From NCBI GenBank assembly GCA_001606155.1, contig LODT01000035.1, positions 1 through 64,000 on the forward strand: a DNA stretch of 64,000 nucleotides. The letters are read 5' to 3'. This document shows positions 11,530 to 21,734 of the stretch, piece by piece. The translations under genes were made by a program, and so were the position numbers. The notes under the pieces are model-generated. The model was not told where the DNA came from. It did no database searches and saw only the letters and a list, made by a program, of their open reading frames with translations. Every line of letters begins with the position of its first letter. Within the stretch, counting starts at the first letter, position 1. The stretch comes from Tieghemostelium lacteum (taxonomy: Eukaryota > Evosea > Eumycetozoa > Dictyosteliales > Raperosteliaceae).

Positions 11530-11747
11530 CTTGTTGTTTAATATAGTTTAATACCAAACGAGCACAATGTTTTTCAGAATTCCTTTTTTTTAGAGAACCA
11601 ATCAGAGTTGAATATTTTATTATCATGGATTAATGATGATCTGTGCTCTTTATTGTGTGCTTCCCCCCTATCAGTGGTTTGGTATGTTGGTATTAATTTA
11701 CCATTTTTCTGAAAGTGTTCCTGTAATTGGTTCTTTTCGGAAGACAT
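8846..11747 (-). CDS. Dicer-type RNA helicase with flanking dsRBDs and a SAM domain (HelF-like)
   Basis: The main frame (11626-8846, 926 codons) has a poly-Gln tract (residues ~31-60), a SAM domain (~205-272, EKWSNDQVLVWL), a helicase of the RIG-I/Dicer/FANCM group with LPTGLGKT near 365, DEAH near 457 and motif VI QSRGRLRS near 790, and a C-terminal dsRBD-like fold (KNKKQAHENSSEAL). Upstream, another frame starting MSSEKNQLQEHFQKNG at 11747 encodes the first part of a second dsRBD, whose last helix (SEKHCARLVLNYI) is in the main frame. So the gene probably starts at 11747, and the frames part at a run of eight A (plus-strand T, 11583-11590). There is no RNase III domain. D. discoideum HelF is a Dicer-related helicase that suppresses RNAi; orthology is inferred. 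Confidence 0.8.
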
Positions 11748-11929
11748 TAGAAATTTTACCCACAAGTAATAGAAAAAGAAAAAAAAATCAAAAAAAATCA
11801 AAAAAAGTTGCCTAAAGAACAAAAATTATTATCAATTTCAAATTCAAATATTTATTGCAATAAAAAAAAAAGGTTTATAAAAATGTTTTAAAAGATAAAT
11901 GGCAATTTCAAGTTAAAAGGATAATCCAG

Positions 11930-12865
11930 TTATTGTTTGGATGGTTGTTGTTGTTGTTGTTGTGGGGCAAAGTTTGGGTACATTGGTTGTTGATGAATAA
12001 TGAATGGTTGTTGTGGTTGTTGTGGAAAAGTATTCATCATTGGAACTGGAATGTACATATGACCATTCATAAAGATTGGTTGGAGTACATTTGGATTTGG
12101 TTGTTGTTGCTGAATTGGTTGTGGTTGTTGAACTGGTAATTGTTGTGCTTGACCTGGGTAAATTGATGAGGATACTTCATATCTCATGATATTTTCGTTG
12201 GTTGGTTGTTCAACAATAGTTTCAGCAGATGTAGATTCGCAAGTGCATTCACCAACTTCTACGGAATATTAGGATATAATTGTTAGTAGTGTGTTATGAT
12301 GTGTAAAAAGTATAGGGAAAGCAATACAAACTCTTTACTAAAATTTTGCAGTAAGTTACATAGTTTCTGAGGGTAATGGCGAATAAGAAAAGGAAAAGAA
12401 CAGAGGTGATGGCAAATACAATACCAAAACCAATATCATTACCAAAACAGGAGACAGTTGCAACTGATAAAAATACAGAATAAACAAGATAAGTCAATAC
12501 TGCTGAAATGAAATGCTAAAAAGTATTAAATAGATGATTAATATGTGTTTGTATGTGTTCTTTTCATTTCTTTTTTTTTTAATACATACTAGAATGGTAA
12601 AGAATTTAGATTTTGAGATTAAGGCAATTAAACCCAAAAGTGGTCCTAATAGTGTTACCCAACCAGCACCAACTATCAATTGTAAAATGGAAGGTACAAT
12701 GATAATCAATCTCTTTTTATTAATGTCTTTTTCACGTTGACAAGATTCACATGGTGGTGAAGCAATAATTGTAATTAACTCAGCCTGTGACTCATCACCT
12801 ACTATAATTTCCTCTTTTGGTTCCTCTGTGGGAAGTGGTTGATATTCATCATCTTTAAATCCCAT
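11930..12865 (-). CDS. Multi-pass membrane protein with Pro/Gln-rich tail
   Basis: Three exons, 12865-12590, 12515-12332 and 12258-11930, joined across short GT..AG introns give about 262 residues. An acidic N-terminus with a CESC pair is followed by three or four hydrophobic helices (RLIIIVPSILQLIVGAGWV, HFISAVLTYLVYSVFLSVA, IGFGIVFAITSVLFLFLF). A cytosolic tail rich in Pro and Gln follows, with MYIPVPMMN-type repeats and a final poly-Gln. The overall plan resembles tetraspan proteins, but no family is recognised. The second donor (GTTTGT) was chosen because it alone keeps the frame. Confidence 0.75.
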
Positions 12866-13231
12866 TCTTAATAGCTTGTTATTTTGTTTTGTTTGTGTTA
12901 TAAATAAATTTTACAAATTTAATAGATCTATAATAATAAAAAATATATTTGTTGTGTTGCAAAAAAAAGAGAATATTAAATATAAGGGACTAAAAAAAAA
13001 AATAAAAAAAAAATAAAAAAAAAAAATAAAAGATTTTTTGATGATTCTTTTCATTGTTTCTTCTAAATCAACAGTGTTGTTTCAAGTTGTATTTGAATTA
13101 CCTATTACACTTTTAATTTATTTATTTTTAAAAGTGTTTATTATAATAGAATAATATAATTGATTATAATTGTATTTTTTTTTTTAGTTGTTATTTTTTT
13201 TAAGTTTAATTGGGATTAATTAATAGATGTT
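12866..13231. other. Intergenic, A/T homopolymer-rich
   Basis: Between two minus-strand genes: 5' region of the multi-pass membrane protein and 3' region of the Rap-like GTPase. It contains A runs broken by single T near 12990-13030 and T runs near 13175-13200. No gene or RNA is recognised. Confidence 0.6.
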
Positions 13232-13919
13232 TTACATAATGATACATTTTTCTTTCTTTTCTTTTGTTGGAGGACCTTCTTTTTTATATTTCTCTTTGAT
13301 TCTTCTGATGATACTGAAAAATACGTTGTCTACATTAATTCTTTCTTTTGAGGAAGCTTCGTAAAAATCACAATTGGGGTAAGAAGCAGCTAATTGTTTA
13401 CCATCTTGAGTTGATACCTCTCTATGGCTGTCCAAATCAATTTTATTACCAACTAAAACAATTGGGACCTCATCTTCATCTTTTACTCTAAATAACTGTT
13501 CGACAATATCTTGTATCTCATAAAAGGTTGATTTTACAATGATACTATATACCAATATAAAACCTTCAGCTGACTTCATATACAGTTCTCTCATTGCAAC
13601 TAAAACTTCTGAACCTGCTGTATCTAATACCTCTACTGTAACTTGATCACCATCTAATTCCAATGTCTTTTGATAGGTATCCTCTACTGTTGGATCATAC
13701 TAATGTTTGTAAAAATTTATAGTTAGAATAAAATAATCCAAAAAGATGTTATAACTTAATCAAAAATCATCATACTTTATCTACAAAAATACCTTGAGTG
13801 AATTGTACAGTTAATGCAGATTTACCAACACTACCTGCACCCATAACTGCAACAAAAAATTTATTTTTATTAGAATTGGCAGAAGATTTATCTGCCTTTT
13901 CTTTGTCTTTTTTACCCAT
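13232..13919 (-). CDS. Rap/Ras-family small GTPase with CAAX box
   Basis: Exons 13919-13776 and 13699-13232 give 203 residues. The join is confirmed by restoring the effector loop [10 protein letters not shown]1 is [10 protein letters not shown]3 DTAGSE, G4 NKID, G5 near EASS. The segment [20 protein letters not shown] is closest to Rap proteins. A Lys/Ser/Asn-rich N-terminal extension of about 20 residues precedes the G domain. The C-terminus has a polybasic stretch and CIIM, a prenylation box, so it should be membrane-anchored. The residue at the Gln61 position is Ser. Rap-type GTPases control adhesion and cytoskeleton in dictyostelids; the specific pathway is not evident. Confidence 0.9.
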
Positions 13920-14233
13920 TCCTGTTTATATTTTGATGGTTAAATATGTAATGATAGCAAGAGTAATATTACTAATTTTTTAGATATCTTTTTTGGGCTT
14001 ATTGTAAAAATTATAAAAAAAAAAAACAAAACTAAAATAATATTTTATTTGAATAATCATTTTGCCGTTATCAAATTTGATTATTTATTATTATTATTAT
14101 TAATTTCTATCCAACATTTAAAGTTTTAAGTTTTAATACTCGTTTAATCCTATTGTAAAACCTGCTAATCTATTTTTTTTAAAAATTCAATATTTTTATT
14201 CCCAATTTTTTTACATGCATTATTAATCAAAAT
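13920..14233. other. Shared promoter region between divergent genes
   Basis: AT-rich DNA between the divergent Rap-like GTPase and XLF-like genes, with A and T runs and an (ATT)n tract near 14085-14102. No ORF or RNA is recognised. Confidence 0.6.
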
Positions 14234-15639
14234 ATGAATATTAATGAATGTTCGAATGTTTTAAAAGATATTGAATGGAGAGCCTTAGAAATAAATCAAG
14301 GAGAGATCTTCTATGTTAAATTTAAAATTAGCAAAGATAGCTACTATCTCATAATTACAGATTTAATAATGGTTTGGTGGAGGTATTCAAATCCAGAACA
14401 AACTGAATTAGATCAAAGTAAATACAACTCTCATTTAGACTCACCAACAGAAAACACTTTAAATCGTTTAAAGGAGAAATTATCAGAAAAGAATCTTGAC
14501 ACAATATATAAATCAACTATACAATCAGTAAGTTATTTAAGAAAATCAACTTTACACTAACAAATTAACTAACAAAGCACAAATAACAATTACCCACATA
14601 CATTGTGTTATTAAAGAATTTTTATTTACAAATTATAATATCAACCAAAATATCATTTTACACATTCAAATGGGTTTTTGAATTGGAACCAATAGAAAAA
14701 GATACCATATTACGTGTTGAATCAAGAAAATCACATTCCATATTCATCAGAGATAACTTTATTATGCCATTAATGTTTGTTCAAAAGCAATTACAATTAA
14801 AATCGGATTTGTTATCTGAACAAAAATTATATTTAGAATCTATTGTTAATGATCAAAATTCAAATAGCCCTCAAATTAATAATAATAGTAATACTAAGCA
14901 ATCAACCACAACACCAGCATCATTATCATCATCATCATCATCATCACAAGCTTCAGAACTTAGAAATTCTTCTACTTTGACATTACCAACATCAACATCA
15001 CTTGCAATTACAACCGTTCAAAAGAACTCAGAAAAGAGACCACGAAATCACAACATTTTAGGTAAAAAATTATATCACCCAATACTTCAGCAATCATTAG
15101 ATTTTCCAATGGACTTTGATAAAACTGATCAATTTAATTTAAAAAATCAAATATTTGAACAATATTATAATCATAAATATAATATAACTGATAAAAAACA
15201 ATCAAATAATGATGATGATGATGATGATGAAAATTCAGATTTAAATACTACTATAGATTATGATTATGATGATAATAATAATAATGATAAAAACGACAAA
15301 GATGAAGAACACAAAAACAAACAAAATTCATTATTTTCACTGAAATCTGAACCTACCACCTTGAGTCTAAAATATAAGGGTACTCCACAAAAATCAAAAC
15401 CAACATTAGTTTATCAATCGACTATTCTTGATGAAAAAAATATAAATAATAATAATAGTATTCTATCAATGAGTGGTTCTAGTATTTCACTCTCACAAGA
15501 TAAATTAAATTCGCAAGATACTCAATTAGATCTCAATAGTAATGCAATTGAGATTGAAATTAAAAGACGTTCTGAAATTAAAGAAAAAATGGAAGAAAAG
15601 AAATTAAAATCAAAGAAAAAGAAAATAAAATTTGTCTAG
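14234..15639 (+). CDS. nhej1: XLF/NHEJ1-like non-homologous end-joining factor
   Basis: Exons 14234-14527 and 14617-15639 give about 438 residues. The N-terminal ~190 residues match the XLF head: W-x-x-L with FYVKFKISKDSYYLIITDL (human equivalent ends YALLVSDL) and VWW, then FYTFKWVFEL and FIMPLMFVQKQLQLK leading into a coiled coil. The tail is long, low-complexity and acidic (poly-Asp, poly-Asn, poly-Ser), but the last residues are strongly basic and end KKKKIKFV. XLF bridges DNA ends with XRCC4-ligase IV and Ku, and its extreme C-terminal basic-aromatic motif binds Ku. Dictyostelids are known to use NHEJ, so the identification is plausible, though overall identity is low. Confidence 0.75.
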
Positions 15640-15682
15640 GCAATCATTTAATTAACAGTAAAGAGAGTGGTTACTGTTTTTA

Positions 15683-17164
15683 TTATTTTGAAATAATTGA
15701 GGATTTCTTTTTATATTTTGCTAAAGAATCACTTGCCATTAAATTAAAAATATGTGATTGTGCCTTATTAAAAATAGATTGCAGCTTCTCTTGATCTACA
15801 CTTGATAACAATTCTAATTGCTCAGGTGAAGCTGTTGACATGGTTAATGAAACTGGTGATGATGTTAATGGTGGTGGTGTTGATGATTCAAATGATCTTG
15901 AACTTGATACTGTAATTGAAAAATTATTATTATTATTATTATTATTAATATTATTATTATTATTAATATTAGTATTATTATTATTATTTTGATTATTGTT
16001 ATTTAATTTTAAAAATGAAGATGAAGAAGAACTAGTGGTAGTTCCATTTGAAGGATTATTAGTGGTTAATGATGGTGATGGTAAAAATTCATTTAATTCT
16101 TCTAGAGTTGGTAAATTTTTTGTAAAATCAATAACTTCTTTTTTAACAATATGTGGTACATTAATTTCTGATGTAGAGTCATTAATGATATATTTTTCAA
16201 ATATTCTATAAAATTCTTTTAGAAGACGTATTTGATCTACTTTTAAAAATTTAAAAGCTTCAACATCTTGCCAAAAAGAGATATTTTCTTCACAGTAGAG
16301 GTCAACTCTAAGAAAAATTCTAAAATCCTCACGAAGAGTAGGATTCTGTAGCAGTGCTAATAGTTCAGTAGCATTGGTATTCGTTAAATCAGCACCCTCT
16401 TTAAGAAGGTCAGCTAATTTTGTAAAATTTTCTTCAATGGCAATCTGGTAGAGTGGTTTATTATCTTTGGCTAGAGCATTCTTATCAGCGCCATACTGAA
16501 GTAGGATAGAGACTAAATCAGCTCTACCCATTCTAACACAATAGTGAAGAGGTGTTTCACCATTCTTATTGGATACATTAACAGTGGCACCATTTTCCAA
16601 TAAAAGGGTAACCATTTGCTGTGCATTATTAGTGTTAAAGCAAGCTTTATGAAGAGGCGACTCACCATTCTTATTGATAACATTTACATCAACATTCTTT
16701 CTAATCAGTAATTCAAAAAGATCTTTGAATTGTTGATTATTGGAACATTTAAATTTCTGACAAAAGTAGTGAAATGGTGTATTGAGATCTCTATTGGTAA
16801 TGTTCATTTGTAGATCATCTGTTGATAGTAATATCATAAACATTCCAATATCTAGATCATTTAATGAAGAAAAATGGTGTAGACAAGTATATCCATTCTT
16901 ATCTGGTGTATTTATATCTACTTTTAAATGCCTATAAAAACTGAGTACCAATTCAAATAACTCTACATTATTAGATCTGGCTGCTATTATCAATGGTATC
17001 TGATCTAATTCGTCCGGAGATAAAATTAACTTTGCCTTCTTATGATTGGAAAGTAACTTTTTTATCTTTTTAACATTACATTCTTTTATGGATTTATGAA
17101 GAACTCTTGAATCACTTTTAAATTCTTCCTCTGTGTAATCACCCAACCCAAAAAAGTTTAACAT
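15683..17164 (-). CDS. Ankyrin-repeat protein with C-terminal RGS domain
   Basis: Single exon, 493 residues. About six ankyrin repeats span residues ~50-255 (NGESPLHKAC, NGETPLHYC motifs). From ~268 an RGS domain starts with LLQNPTLREDFRIFL and EENISFW, the conserved G-alpha contact region. Its final helix, AQSHIFNLMASDSLAKY, is separated by about 100 residues of Pro/Ser/poly-Asn insert. RGS domains speed GTP hydrolysis by G-alpha subunits; the ankyrin part probably docks it to a partner. It ends close to the XLF-like gene (tail to tail). Confidence 0.85.
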   Translation of the reverse strand: MLNFFGLGDYTEEEFKSDSRVLHKSIKECNVKKIKKLLSNHKKAKLILSPDELDQIPLIIAARSNNVELFELVLSFYRHLKVDINTPDKNGYTCLHHFSSLNDLDIGMFMILLSTDDLQMNITNRDLNTPFHYFCQKFKCSNNQQFKDLFELLIRKNVDVNVINKNGESPLHKACFNTNNAQQMVTLLLENGATVNVSNKNGETPLHYCVRMGRADLVSILLQYGADKNALAKDNKPLYQIAIEENFTKLADLLKEGADLTNTNATELLALLQNPTLREDFRIFLRVDLYCEENISFWQDVEAFKFLKVDQIRLLKEFYRIFEKYIINDSTSEINVPHIVKKEVIDFTKNLPTLEELNEFLPSPSLTTNNPSNGTTTSSSSSSFLKLNNNNQNNNNNTNINNNNNINNNNNNNNFSITVSSSRSFESSTPPPLTSSPVSLTMSTASPEQLELLSSVDQEKLQSIFNKAQSHIFNLMASDSLAKYKKKSSIISK

Positions 17165-19521
17165 TCTGCTTTCTCTATTAATTACTAGATTATTATTATA
17201 TATTTATACCGATTATATATTTATATATTTACTGTTGATTAAATAAATATATATTTATATAAATACTAATGTTACAATAAAAAAAAAAATATTAAAAAAA
17301 ACAATGAATGTTTTTAAGTTCTTCTTTTAAGTTAATTCTCTTTCTACTTTGATTATTATAAAATTAGAGTAAGAATAAATGTTGTTGTTGTTGCTATTGT
17401 TATTAATAATATTATTATTGGTGTAAGTGGGTTTTGTGTGAGTGTGGTTTGTAAAGAGATTAACCTTATAGCTAAATTTATTATTGTTTTTTGTTCAATG
17501 ATATATTGTTATTATGGATTAATCCTAGGTGAATGGAGAAAATATTAGGTGTAATGAAAAACACTTGTGGAGCCTTTATAAATCTAAAAAAAAAAAATTC
17601 ACTTTCAAATCTTTTCAAAAAAATCTAAACGTTGGTTTGATCATGTAAAAAAAAAAAAAAAAAAAAAGTGGATGACAATAAATAAGTGATTTTATTTCTG
17701 TTAATAGGCACTAAATATCTATAGATATTTAAAACTTTGAGAAAACTGGTGAATGTGAAGTTTTTGTGGGTCGATTATATACAAACTAGATTATTATATC
17801 TAGTTATTGTTTTGGTATTGTTTTTGTTTTTGATATTAGTTGTTGGTGGTTATCTAAAAATTGTTGTGTACATTTCTATCTATTTGATAAAATTTTATGA
17901 TTACTATTACAATAAAGGTGATTCTTCATATTCATCCATCATATTATAACCAGGGTTAGATTTTGACGATGTCTTCTTTCCTCCTCTAATATGTAACTTG
18001 ATTGCAACTTTATTCCACAACCATTTAACAATATTTTTAAAATTTAGATTTAAATATTGCACTTTTTTTTCAATGAAATTAAAGAAGTTGATTTTCTTTA
18101 ATTATTTATCTCTATGGAACCTATATAAAATTTTTTAAAATAAAAAAAAAAAAATAAATCGACTTTAAAATTGTTAAATTTTTTTTTTGAAATTGTGGAA
18201 TATCAATATTTTGAAATAAGGTCACATTTTGATAATTTATAATGCTGAAATAATTTAATCAAAATATAATTTATCACTTATTTTTCTGCGCGTGAGAATA
18301 ATTCAATATTGAAATTTTGTAAATAATTTTAATTTACCCAATATTTTTTTACCAATTTAATAGTTAATGATTTATGATACTTTAGTAAAATCAAAGTTGC
18401 TTCACCAAAAAAAAATAGAGTAAATTAAAATTGATGATAGTCAAAAATTCTAAATAAAATAAAAAAAATAAATTCATTTAATAATTAACCAAAATTTATT
18501 CTCTAATTTATAAATTTATTTTTGATTTATAAAAATTTAATCATTTGCAATGGACACTTGAAAGAAATATTCCAAAAAAGAAACTGACCGATTTCTTTTC
18601 CGTTGTGATTTATTTTTTGTTTTTTTTTTTTTTTTATATTTATATGTTTCTATAATTTAGATTTTTTTAACATACAAAAGTAGAGTATACATATACATTA
18701 TTTAATTTCTATATCGTATTGTTTTGATATTTATTGAAGTTATCACACTACCCACTTGGTAATAACTTTTCAAAACATTTTAAATCAAAATAACACACCC
18801 CCAAACAAACACACTGCTTGAAAATATATATAATTTTAGATTTAGCATATTTTAATTTAATTATTTAGAAGATTATAAGCAAAAGGGAAGATTTAATTTA
18901 TATATTTTCACTATTATTATCTTTGTGGATAATAATAATAATAATTAAAAGGTAGATAAAAAAAAAGAGAATTGTGTTTAAAAAAAGGGGGAAATATTAG
19001 ATATTAAAGATTAATTCTTTATTTGTTATTTGTTTAAGATCAAAAGTTTATTGGTAGCAAATAATTTAGATGTATATTCAATATTCTTTACCTCAACAAA
19101 ATTCAATTTCACGGAGAATTTTAGAGAGTGATTCATCATAATCAATACTTTTACTCTCTTTTTTTTTCCCTCCTTAGTAAATACATATATTTATATAACA
19201 CTTTGTGGTTTAGTCTTTTTGAGAGGATATTTTAATTTATTATTTATTTTTAACAATATACATCACTGTTTAATAACATAATATTAACTTTAATTAACAA
19301 AAAAAAAAAAAAACCAGTCTTTTTTATTTTGACTAGTTCTCTTTCAAATAGAAATAGCAGCATCTCTTCAATAACAATTATTATTGGTTTTTTTTTTTTA
19401 GATTTTTAATATCATCAACAACCAACACAGCAGTGTGCAAATCAAAAAATAACTAGTATTTTTTTTTTTTTTTTTGGTAACAAGATTTGCATAAAAAGTT
19501 TATAGATATAAAGATATTTTT
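17165..19521. other. Long intergenic region (2.36 kb)
   Basis: The longest gap in the window. It is very AT-rich with many A/T runs, a perfect 18-bp palindrome at 17713-17730 (aaatatct / atagatattt) and (ATT)n stretches. It presumably holds the promoters of the divergent ankyrin-RGS and oxysterol-binding genes. A 70-codon hydrophobic frame at 17737-17949 has no recognisable motif. No tRNA or conserved RNA is seen. Confidence 0.6.
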
Positions 19522-20925
19522 ATGGATCCTCTCCCATGCATAAATAATATTGATAAAATGCGTGATGAATCTACTTTAAGCAATAGTATCACCAATTCTG
19601 GTGGTATGAATGAAAACAAAATTAAAAAATCAGGTGATAAAATAGAACAACAACAGCAGCAGGATGCTATACCAAGTACAGATGATCAAACAACAGAGGT
19701 ATTAGAGGAGGAACCAAGAAATCTTTTAATTTCATTATTATCCGAGTTAAAGATTGGGGTTGATCTTTCAAAAGTACCATTACCAACATTTATATTGGAA
19801 CCTCGATCATTGTTAGAAAAATTTACAGATTTTATGATACATGGTGACTTGTTATGTGGTGTCAGTAAACTACAAGATCCATTAGATAGAATACATCAAA
19901 TTACTAAATGGTATCTCTCTGGATTCTATTTTCGTCCAAAAGGTGTAAAAAAACCATATAACCCCATTCTAGGTGAGATATTTAGATCTAGATGGGATTT
20001 TGGAACAAATAGTAATAATAATAGTAGTAGTAGTAGTAGTAGTAGTAGTAATGGTAATGGTAATAATAATGAGGGAACAACAGCATTTTTAGTAGCAGAA
20101 CAAATTAGTCATCATCCACCAGTAAGTTGTGTATATATATCCAATAGAAAAGATGGATATACCATGAGTGGAATTATAAATCCACGATCGAAATTCCTTG
20201 GAACTTCAATGGCAGTAATTGTTGATGGATCAATTACACTAACGTTGCACGAGCACCAGGAAGAATATGTAATCACATTTCCCACCGCCTATGCAAGGGG
20301 AATACTTTTTGGAACACTGCTCACAGAAATCTGTGGAAGTACAAGCATCACCTGTAAAAATACTCAATACAAAACTGAATTGGATTTCAAATCTAAACCA
20401 TTCTTTGGCGGTGAATACAATGTAGTCACTGGTAAAATTAAAAAAAAATCAGAGACATTTTACCAATTCTCTGGAAAATGGGATGATAGAATAGATATTA
20501 CCAATACCAAAAAAAAGACAACTGAAACATTCTGGGATGTATCTGCCCAAAAGAGAACACCACGTATTGTTAGAGCTCTTCAAGATCAGGTAGAAAATGA
20601 ATCTCAAAGACTTTGGCAAAAAGTCACTCAAGCAATCATTAAAAAGGATCAAAAAGAGGCTACTGTGGAAAAGAATCGTTTAGAGGATGAACAAAGAAAG
20701 TCAGTTCGTCAGAGAAAAGAACAAAATATTGATTGGGAACCAAAATATTTCAAAAAGGTTGGTGATCAATGGGTTTATAAATATTCAAATACTTCTTTAT
20801 ATTCTCCTTCTGAGCCTATTGAAATTGAAGAAAATGGTATTATTCAATTTAAAAATTCTTCTTCTTCATCCTCATCCTTTTCCTCTCCTTCTTCTTCTCC
20901 AAATGGTGCCAACTCTCCAAAATAA
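19522..20925 (+). CDS. Oxysterol-binding protein-related protein (ORP)
   Basis: Single exon, 467 residues. After a ~65-residue low-complexity N-terminus, the ORD lipid-transfer domain runs from residue ~70 to ~400. The OSBP fingerprint EQISHHPPVS is present, with KPYNPILGE upstream and KWDDRIDI and a W-x-VS block downstream. A poly-Ser/Asn insert lies just before the fingerprint. No PH domain or FFAT motif is obvious, so it is a short ORP that probably moves sterols or PI4P between membranes in the cytosol. The C-terminus is Ser-rich. Confidence 0.95.
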   Translation: MDPLPCINNIDKMRDESTLSNSITNSGGMNENKIKKSGDKIEQQQQQDAIPSTDDQTTEVLEEEPRNLLISLLSELKIGVDLSKVPLPTFILEPRSLLEKFTDFMIHGDLLCGVSKLQDPLDRIHQITKWYLSGFYFRPKGVKKPYNPILGEIFRSRWDFGTNSNNNSSSSSSSSSNGNGNNNEGTTAFLVAEQISHHPPVSCVYISNRKDGYTMSGIINPRSKFLGTSMAVIVDGSITLTLHEHQEEYVITFPTAYARGILFGTLLTEICGSTSITCKNTQYKTELDFKSKPFFGGEYNVVTGKIKKKSETFYQFSGKWDDRIDITNTKKKTTETFWDVSAQKRTPRIVRALQDQVENESQRLWQKVTQAIIKKDQKEATVEKNRLEDEQRKSVRQRKEQNIDWEPKYFKKVGDQWVYKYSNTSLYSPSEPIEIEENGIIQFKNSSSSSSSFSSPSSSPNGANSPK

Positions 20926-21734
20926 TAGAAATACTTCACAGTTATACACATTTAAATTATATATAAATAGAATAGAATTCTTTTTTTTTAATTAAAAAAA
21001 ACCCCAAACATTACGAGATTCCTCTCCTTTGTTACAATGAATAAAAGGATTAATTCAAAATTTGAATTTAATGTATCAATCTCCACTATTTTTTGACCTG
21101 TAGTTATAACTAGCAATAAGCTAGTACTACGTTTATTGAGAGGTATTATCTATTAAAATTGTATTGTGGTATTTATCGTATGTTTTTATCAATAAAATGG
21201 TTATTGAAAAAAGTTCGATCTTTTGATTTTTGTATTAGGATTGGATTTGTTGAGAGTAATCTGAATTAAGTTACAGAGTTGGCCTACTCTGTCCAGTGTA
21301 TCTAACTTCATATAATTCAACTGCCACTATGGATTTCCAGCCACACATGTAGATTTCATTCAGCTGCATTTAATTGAGTTGCACTCTATTAAATTTCACA
21401 ACATCTCTATGCTTCTGACATGCAGGTTCAATTTCTGGTACCATGCACCTGTTTTTAACAAGTTTCCCACCTAGAGATTATTCGGCAGCTCAGACCTTCC
21501 CATACCATATTGATTATTTATCAATTACCTTTTTTTTTTGCGATTTGTTTGGTTTTACACTAGTTTCATCAAATCCATTTCACTAATTAAAAATCTATAG
21601 ATCTCCCCCAATTTATGTAAAGTCATTTAAATCAAATATAAAAAGTTAATCTAAAAACTAATCTTCTTTTTATGGTAGGATTAGGGCAAAAAAACTGCGT
21701 TTTTTTTTTTTATTCTTTCAATATTAATATCATA
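20926..21734. other. Intergenic with a GC-richer island
   Basis: 3' flank of the ORP gene and 5' region of the Tsr3 gene. The stretch 21240-21510 is clearly less AT-rich than other gaps here and lacks homopolymer runs. It has a perfect 7-bp hairpin (acagagt / actctgt, 21273-21292, loop tggcct) and a gcaggttcaatttctggtacc segment. No long ORF is found. It may be an unrecognised ncRNA or an old repeat. Confidence 0.5.

Noticed and set aside
17737-17949. 70-codon hydrophobic plus-strand frame in the long gap
   Set aside because: Val/Leu/Tyr-rich composition is what T-rich DNA gives by chance; no motif and no flanking support.
21425-21460. T-arm-like segment gcaggttcaatttctgg as part of a tRNA
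   Set aside because: No matching acceptor stem, D arm or anticodon stem at the right spacing; stem pairing is only about four bases.
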